Source of the DNA: Pseudomonadota bacterium
GTDB taxonomy: Bacteria; Pseudomonadota; Alphaproteobacteria; Rhizobiales; Rhizobiaceae
Direction of reading: 5' to 3'
Length of the DNA: 64,000 nucleotides
NCBI GenBank assembly: GCA_020161665.1
Contig: JAIUPA010000006.1
Coordinates: forward strand, 1 to 64,000
Below, piece after piece: positions 55,588 to 64,000 of this stretch. The notes beneath the pieces were generated by a model. It was not told the DNA's origin. It ran no database searches and saw only the letters and a program-made list of their open reading frames with translations. The translations under genes were made by a program, and so were the position numbers. Numbering within the stretch: the first letter of the stretch is position 1; each line of letters begins with the position of its first letter.

Positions 55588-56781
55588 ATGACCTTGCCGC
55601 CCGACAAGCCCACCGAAAGACAAGCCCCAGCCCGCTGGACCGGGGCCGTGGGCAGACTTGTGCTCGTCGTTAGCGCTTTGTCACTGGCCATGCCGCAGAC
55701 CGTGGTGGCGCAGGAAAAGCGCACGCTCTTCGATCTGCTCTTTGGGCCACGCCGGGCGGCACCGCCCAGTGCCGATGATCCCCGGTTCAAGAAAGTGCCG
55801 CAACCAAGCCGCCCACGCGCGCCCAAAAGGGTTGCTAAGCCCGTCGAGGCCGAGGTGGCGGCTCCGGTTGAAAAGGCCACCGATGCCCGCAAACTGCTCG
55901 TGGTTGGCGACTTTATCGCCAGCGGCGCAGGCGATGGCCTGACGGATGCCTTCACCACCACACCCGGCATTCTGGTCGTGGAAAAGCCGAACGGCTCCTC
56001 CGGTCTGGTGCGGGATGACTATTACAACTGGCTCACGGAACTGCCGCGCCTTCTGGAGGAAGAACGCCCGGCCGCCCTCATCATCGCGCTTGGCACCAAT
56101 GACCGCCAGCAGATGGTGATCAACGGCCAACGCGAGAAATTCGGCACCGACCTCTGGTACGAGGAATATGGCCGCCGCGTTACGGCTCTGGCAGCGGTTG
56201 CCAAAGCCCGCAAGGTGCCGCAAATCTGGCTGGGCCTGCCGCCCTTTCAGGCACCTTCCATGAGCGCCTATGCCGCCACGCTGAACGGCATGTTTGAACC
56301 GATTATCGCAAAGGCAGGCGGAACTTTCATTGACGTCTGGGACGGCTTTGCCGACGAGACCGGAAAGTTCGTCAGCACCGGCTCCGATATCAACGGCCAA
56401 CCGGCACGCCTGCGCAGCAATGACGGGATCGGCCTGACCAAGGCCGGACGGCGCAAGATCGCCTTCTATCTGGAAAAGCCGGTGCGTGATCTGTTCGGAC
56501 AAACGATCGAAACGGCGATTGTCCCGGCCTTCCGCCTCGATAACGAAAGCCTGCCCGATCTTCTGAACCTTTCGGCACCGGGCAGTCAGATGCTGGAAAC
56601 CACGGTCCCGGTCGGCATTACCGATCCGGATCTGGATGGCGGGACGGAATTGCTGGGGGCCGGTCGGTCGAACTTCCCGCAGTCACCCTCCGCCCCTCGC
56701 CGAGCCCTCCTCGAAAGGGGTGAAATGCCACCCGCTCCGAGCGACCGCGCCGATAATATGCGCAGCCCCATCACCCCCTGA
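55588..56781 (+). CDS. DUF459/SGNH-fold protein lacking catalytic Ser and His
   Basis: A 397-residue protein with an N-terminal hydrophobic segment RLVLVVSALSLAMPQTVVA (23-41) as signal peptide or anchor, a basic Pro-rich stretch and an SGNH hydrolase fold (about 100-300). Block I reads GDFIAS (107-112) where GDS is expected, block III GTND (169-172) is intact, and block V reads DGIGLT (279-284) where DGIHLT is usual. Catalytic Ser and His are therefore missing at the standard positions. The tail after 310 is low complexity. GGAG lies nine bases before the ATG at 55588. Confidence 0.82.
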   Translation: MTLPPDKPTERQAPARWTGAVGRLVLVVSALSLAMPQTVVAQEKRTLFDLLFGPRRAAPPSADDPRFKKVPQPSRPRAPKRVAKPVEAEVAAPVEKATDARKLLVVGDFIASGAGDGLTDAFTTTPGILVVEKPNGSSGLVRDDYYNWLTELPRLLEEERPAALIIALGTNDRQQMVINGQREKFGTDLWYEEYGRRVTALAAVAKARKVPQIWLGLPPFQAPSMSAYAATLNGMFEPIIAKAGGTFIDVWDGFADETGKFVSTGSDINGQPARLRSNDGIGLTKAGRRKIAFYLEKPVRDLFGQTIETAIVPAFRLDNESLPDLLNLSAPGSQMLETTVPVGITDPDLDGGTELLGAGRSNFPQSPSAPRRALLERGEMPPAPSDRADNMRSPITP

Positions 56782-56784
56782 AAC

Positions 56785-56809
56785 GAAAAAGGGCCGCTTT
56801 CGCGGCCCT
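56785..56809 (-). terminator. Intrinsic terminator of gltD
   Basis: AGGGCCGC / GCGGCCCT with a 4-base loop; on the minus strand it is followed by TTTTT. It also lies just after the plus-strand DUF459 gene. Confidence 0.8.
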
Positions 56810-56833
56810 CTTCAATTCTTTCACCGGCGTCTA

Positions 56834-58288
56834 TCAGCCCGGCAGAACGGATGCACCCATCAGGGCTTCATCGATGGCGCGAGCGGCCTGACGACCTTCG
56901 CGGATGGCCCAGACCACCAGCGACTGGCCGCGACGAACGTCGCCCGCCGTCCAAAGCTTGTCCACCGAGGTCTTGTAGTCCTCGGTATTGGCGACAACGT
57001 TGGTCGAGCCGCGCTTGTCGACATTGAGCTTCAGCTTGCCGTCGAGTTCCTGCAAAACGCTGTCCTTGATCGGACCGGAGAAGCCGATGGCAACGAAAGC
57101 CAGATCGGCCTTGATGATGAACTCCGTGCCGGCAATCGGCTTGCGCTTTTCATCCACCTGGCAGCACTTCACGCCGGTCAGCTGGCCATCTTCGCCAACA
57201 AACTCGAGCGTTGCCACCTGAAATTCGCGCACAGCCCCTTCGGCCTGCGAAGACGAGGTGCGCATCTTGGTGGCCCAGTAAGGCCAGACGGCGAGCTTGT
57301 CTTCCTTTTCCGGCGGAACCGGACGGATGTCGAGCTGCGTCACCTTCACAGCGCCCTGACGGAAGGCCGTGCCCACGCAGTCAGAGGCCGTATCACCACC
57401 GCCAACGACCACGACATGCTTGCCACCGGCAAGGATCGGGTCTGCAGGCCAGGCCACGCTGTCAATGTTTTCACGACCGACGCGACGGTTCTGCTGCACC
57501 AGATAAGGCATGGCATCATAGACGCCGTGCAGATCGGTGCCGCCGATACCGGCCGGACGCGGGGTTTCCGAACCGCCGCAGTAAAGCACGGCGTCGAATT
57601 CGGCCAGCAGGCTTTCAACCGGCTTGTCGACGCCGATGTTGACGCCGCAATGGAACGTCACGCCTTCACCCTTGATCTGCTCGACGCGGCGATCGATGAA
57701 GTTCTTCTCCATCTTGAAGTCCGGAATACCGTAGCGCAGCAGGCCGCCGGGCTTGGATTCGCGTTCGAACACATGAACCTCGTGACCGGCGCGACCCAGC
57801 TGCTGGGCAGCCGCCAGACCCGACGGGCCGGAGCCGATGACGGCGACCTTCTTGCCGGTGTGGATCGTGGCCGGCTGCGGCACGATAAAGCCAAGCTCAT
57901 AAGCCTTGTCGGCAATCGCCTGTTCCACGGTCTTGATGGCAACCGGAGCATCTTCAAGGTTCAGCGTGCAGGCTTCCTCGCAAGGCGCCGGGCAAACGCG
58001 GCCGGTAAATTCCGGGAAGTTGTTGGTCGAATGCAGGTTGCGGATCGCCTCTTCCCAGTTGCCGGAATAGACCAGATCGTTCCAGTCGGGGATCTGGTTG
58101 TGCACCGGACAGCCGGTCGGACCATGGCAGTAGGGAACGCCGCAATCCATGCAGCGAGCCGCCTGCTTTTCCACTTCGGCATCCGACATCGGAATGGTGA
58201 ATTCGCGGAAATGGCGGATACGGTCGGAGGCGGGCTGATACTTCGCCACCTGCCGGTCGATTTCCATAAAACCTGTAACCTTGCCCAT
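56834..58288 (-). CDS. gltD: Glutamate synthase (NADPH), small subunit
   Basis: Beta subunit of glutamate synthase, passing electrons from NADPH through FAD and [4Fe-4S] clusters to GltB. The 484-residue protein has two cysteine sets, C46/C49/C54/C60 (CMDCGVPYCHGPTGC) and C99/C103/C107 (CPAPCEEAC), the FAD motif VIGSGPSGLAAAQQLG near 150 and the NADPH motif VVVVGGGDTASDCVGTA. It lies 52 bases after gltB on the same strand and ends at its own terminator. Confidence 0.97.
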   Translation of the reverse strand: MGKVTGFMEIDRQVAKYQPASDRIRHFREFTIPMSDAEVEKQAARCMDCGVPYCHGPTGCPVHNQIPDWNDLVYSGNWEEAIRNLHSTNNFPEFTGRVCPAPCEEACTLNLEDAPVAIKTVEQAIADKAYELGFIVPQPATIHTGKKVAVIGSGPSGLAAAQQLGRAGHEVHVFERESKPGGLLRYGIPDFKMEKNFIDRRVEQIKGEGVTFHCGVNIGVDKPVESLLAEFDAVLYCGGSETPRPAGIGGTDLHGVYDAMPYLVQQNRRVGRENIDSVAWPADPILAGGKHVVVVGGGDTASDCVGTAFRQGAVKVTQLDIRPVPPEKEDKLAVWPYWATKMRTSSSQAEGAVREFQVATLEFVGEDGQLTGVKCCQVDEKRKPIAGTEFIIKADLAFVAIGFSGPIKDSVLQELDGKLKLNVDKRGSTNVVANTEDYKTSVDKLWTAGDVRRGQSLVVWAIREGRQAARAIDEALMGASVLPG

Positions 58289-58340
58289 TTTCGTTCCTTA
58301 GATTCTTTAAGATTGGCGCAAAAGGAGAGAGAGGCGCGGC

Positions 58341-63047
<4,707 letters not shown>

Positions 63048-63068
63048 CGCCTCATCTCCTTAAAGGTC

Positions 63069-63083
63069 GGCGCTTCAAGCGCC
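63069..63083 (-). promoter_or_regulatory. Hairpin in the gltB leader
   Basis: GGCGCTT / AAGCGCC around one base, ending about 22 bases before the gltB ATG and just upstream of its ribosome site. Confidence 0.35.
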
Positions 63084-63153
63084 TTCACCCGAACCTTAGC
63101 GCAATAAACCCGCCGGACGGGAAATTCCCCTTCCAGCGTGGCGGCAATCCTGA

Positions 63154-63180
63154 AATTAGGACAGTCAACCTGTCCTAATT
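63154..63180. promoter_or_regulatory. Perfect palindrome, probable operator of gltBD
   Basis: AATTAGGACAG (63154-63164) and CTGTCCTAATT (63170-63180) are exact inverted arms around a 5-base centre. It lies 107 bases upstream of gltB and 240 bases upstream of the aldolase gene. On the minus strand a TTGACT that could be a -35 element overlaps its centre. The binding regulator is not recognised. Confidence 0.55.
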
Positions 63181-63420
63181 CTCATGTTCTATGACAGATA
63201 CAAGAGCATATGACAATAGCAGGCCCGGCTTTTGCAAGGGCGAAACGAGCCAAAATGTGCCTTCAAAGCACCTGCGAACCAACAATTCCGCAAGGAGCAT
63301 CAAATCAACCCACCTCATCACCAAATAGGTCCGGGCCAATCATGGTTGACGGCGTGCCTGATTGGTCGCTACGACTGACCGAACCGAAAGCCAACCCGAT
63401 CCGTTTCCAAGGTGCCCTCC

Positions 63421-64000
63421 ATGCAATTTGCGTCCGACAACTGGGCCGGTGCCCACCCGGCCATCGCCGCCCGTCTCGTCACCGAAGCGCAGGGCTTTGC
63501 CGCCCCCTATGGTGCGAGCGATCTGGACAAGGCGATGGAAGCCCGCTTCGCCGAAATCTTCGAAACGGATGTCTCCGTCTTCTTTGTGGCCACCGGCACC
63601 GCCGCCAATTCACTGGCGCTCGCCACCGTGGCCAAGCCTGGCGGCATCGTATTCTGCCATTCGGAAGCGCATGTGACAGCTGACGAATGCGGCGCGCCGC
63701 AATTCCTGACCGGCGCGAACCGCCTGCACACCGTTCCCGGGCTACATGGCCGCATGGAGCCGGAGGCGCTTGCCGCCGCCATTGACCGCTTCCCGCCCGG
63801 CGCCGTCCATCAGGGCCGCCCCGTTGCCGTCACGCTCACCCAGTCGACCGAAGTCGGCTCGATCTATTCGCTGACGGACATCGAGGCGATTGCCGCCATT
63901 GCCCATGCCCGTGACCTGCCGCTCCATATGGATGGTGCGCGCTTTGCCAATGCGCTGGTCGCGCTCGGCTGCACGCCCGCTGAAATGACATGGAAGCGCG
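63421..64000 (+). CDS. Low-specificity L-threonine aldolase (N-terminal part)
   Basis: PLP enzyme of the beta-eliminating lyase family, splitting threonine or allo-threonine into glycine and acetaldehyde. The 193 visible residues contain MQFASDNWAGAHPAIAARLV, the PLP-phosphate segment FVATGTAANSLALATVAKPG, HSEAHVTADECGAPQF and HMDGARFANALVALG with the aspartate that contacts the PLP ring nitrogen. The PLP lysine lies beyond the window edge. AAGGTG is six bases before the ATG. It diverges from gltB. Confidence 0.93.
   Translation, partial: MQFASDNWAGAHPAIAARLVTEAQGFAAPYGASDLDKAMEARFAEIFETDVSVFFVATGTAANSLALATVAKPGGIVFCHSEAHVTADECGAPQFLTGANRLHTVPGLHGRMEPEALAAAIDRFPPGAVHQGRPVAVTLTQSTEVGSIYSLTDIEAIAAIAHARDLPLHMDGARFANALVALGCTPAEMTWKR

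Larger units (their letters stand above)
63048..63420. other. Divergent region between gltB and the threonine aldolase gene (373 bases)
   Basis: Holds the gltB ribosome site, a leader hairpin (63069-63083) and a perfect 11-bp-arm palindrome (63154-63180). The half near the aldolase gene shows no recognisable element; open frames in it have no family signature. Confidence 0.5.

Noticed and set aside
63210..63683. 157-codon plus-strand frame crossing the aldolase start
   Set aside because: It overlaps the aldolase gene in another frame and has no family signature or ribosome site.

Overview
The window is a gene-dense, roughly 60% G+C bacterial chromosome segment, almost all core metabolism and cell biology. 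Gene content and order point to an alphaproteobacterium of the order Hyphomicrobiales (Rhizobiales), close to Brucellaceae/Rhizobiaceae: a homospermidine synthase, an Omp10-like lipoprotein, GapR (DUF2312), RcdA (DUF1465), CtrA boxes, alphaproteobacterial 6S RNA, DUF1036, DUF1192, DUF1244, DUF4164, and short palindromic repeats of the kind scattered through these genomes. I see no prophage, IS transposase, CRISPR array, tRNA or rRNA. The assignment comes from family knowledge, not from a search.

Layout. 1-5286 (minus strand): ruvC-ruvA-ruvB, a Tat-type metallophosphoesterase, a NUDIX hydrolase, ybgC, tolQ and the start of tolR, linking Holliday-junction repair to the envelope Tol-Pal system. 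5469-11364: two chemoreceptors (one membrane-bound, one soluble with a zinc-binding CZB domain) flank a luciferase-like flavoenzyme and yebC. 11527-15892: ymdB-like phosphoesterase, 5-formyl-THF cyclo-ligase, PPK2, a LysE exporter with an FNR-type box in the divergent promoter region, 6S RNA, zapA and DUF4164. 16217-20684: tkt, gap, pgk (lower glycolysis and pentose phosphate) with no fba beside them. 20744-23770: small membrane protein, MFS transporter, DUF1192, a probable small RNA, rcdA preceded by CtrA boxes, and rpmE.

23969-33531: ABC exporter, a MotA/ExbB-like plus OmpA-like pair, suhB-type phosphatase, Sel1-repeat protein, ThiE-like protein, two divergent DUF465 genes, purEK and rpmJ. 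33624-44543: TPR protein, pyk with DUF1036, N-formylglutamate amidohydrolase, DUF1244, gapR, a DUF882/M15 peptidase-like protein, a sigma-54 response regulator, an M3 oligopeptidase and a heme-dependent N-demethylase-like protein. 44698-56781: homospermidine synthase, Omp10-like lipoprotein, a 5'-nucleotidase with LysM, hemH, an SPFH/NfeD pair, a beta-barrel protein, galU, an MltB-type transglycosylase and an SGNH-like protein that has lost catalytic residues. 56834-64000: gltBD on the minus strand and a truncated threonine aldolase gene diverging from it across a perfect palindrome.

There is no obvious new multi-gene system here. The best leads are regulatory: two perfect CtrA boxes around a probable small RNA and rcdA; an FNR box between ppk2 and lysE; a start codon buried inside an intrinsic terminator hairpin; an 11-bp-arm palindrome before gltBD; and a terminator that looks duplicated by insertion of a small palindromic element.
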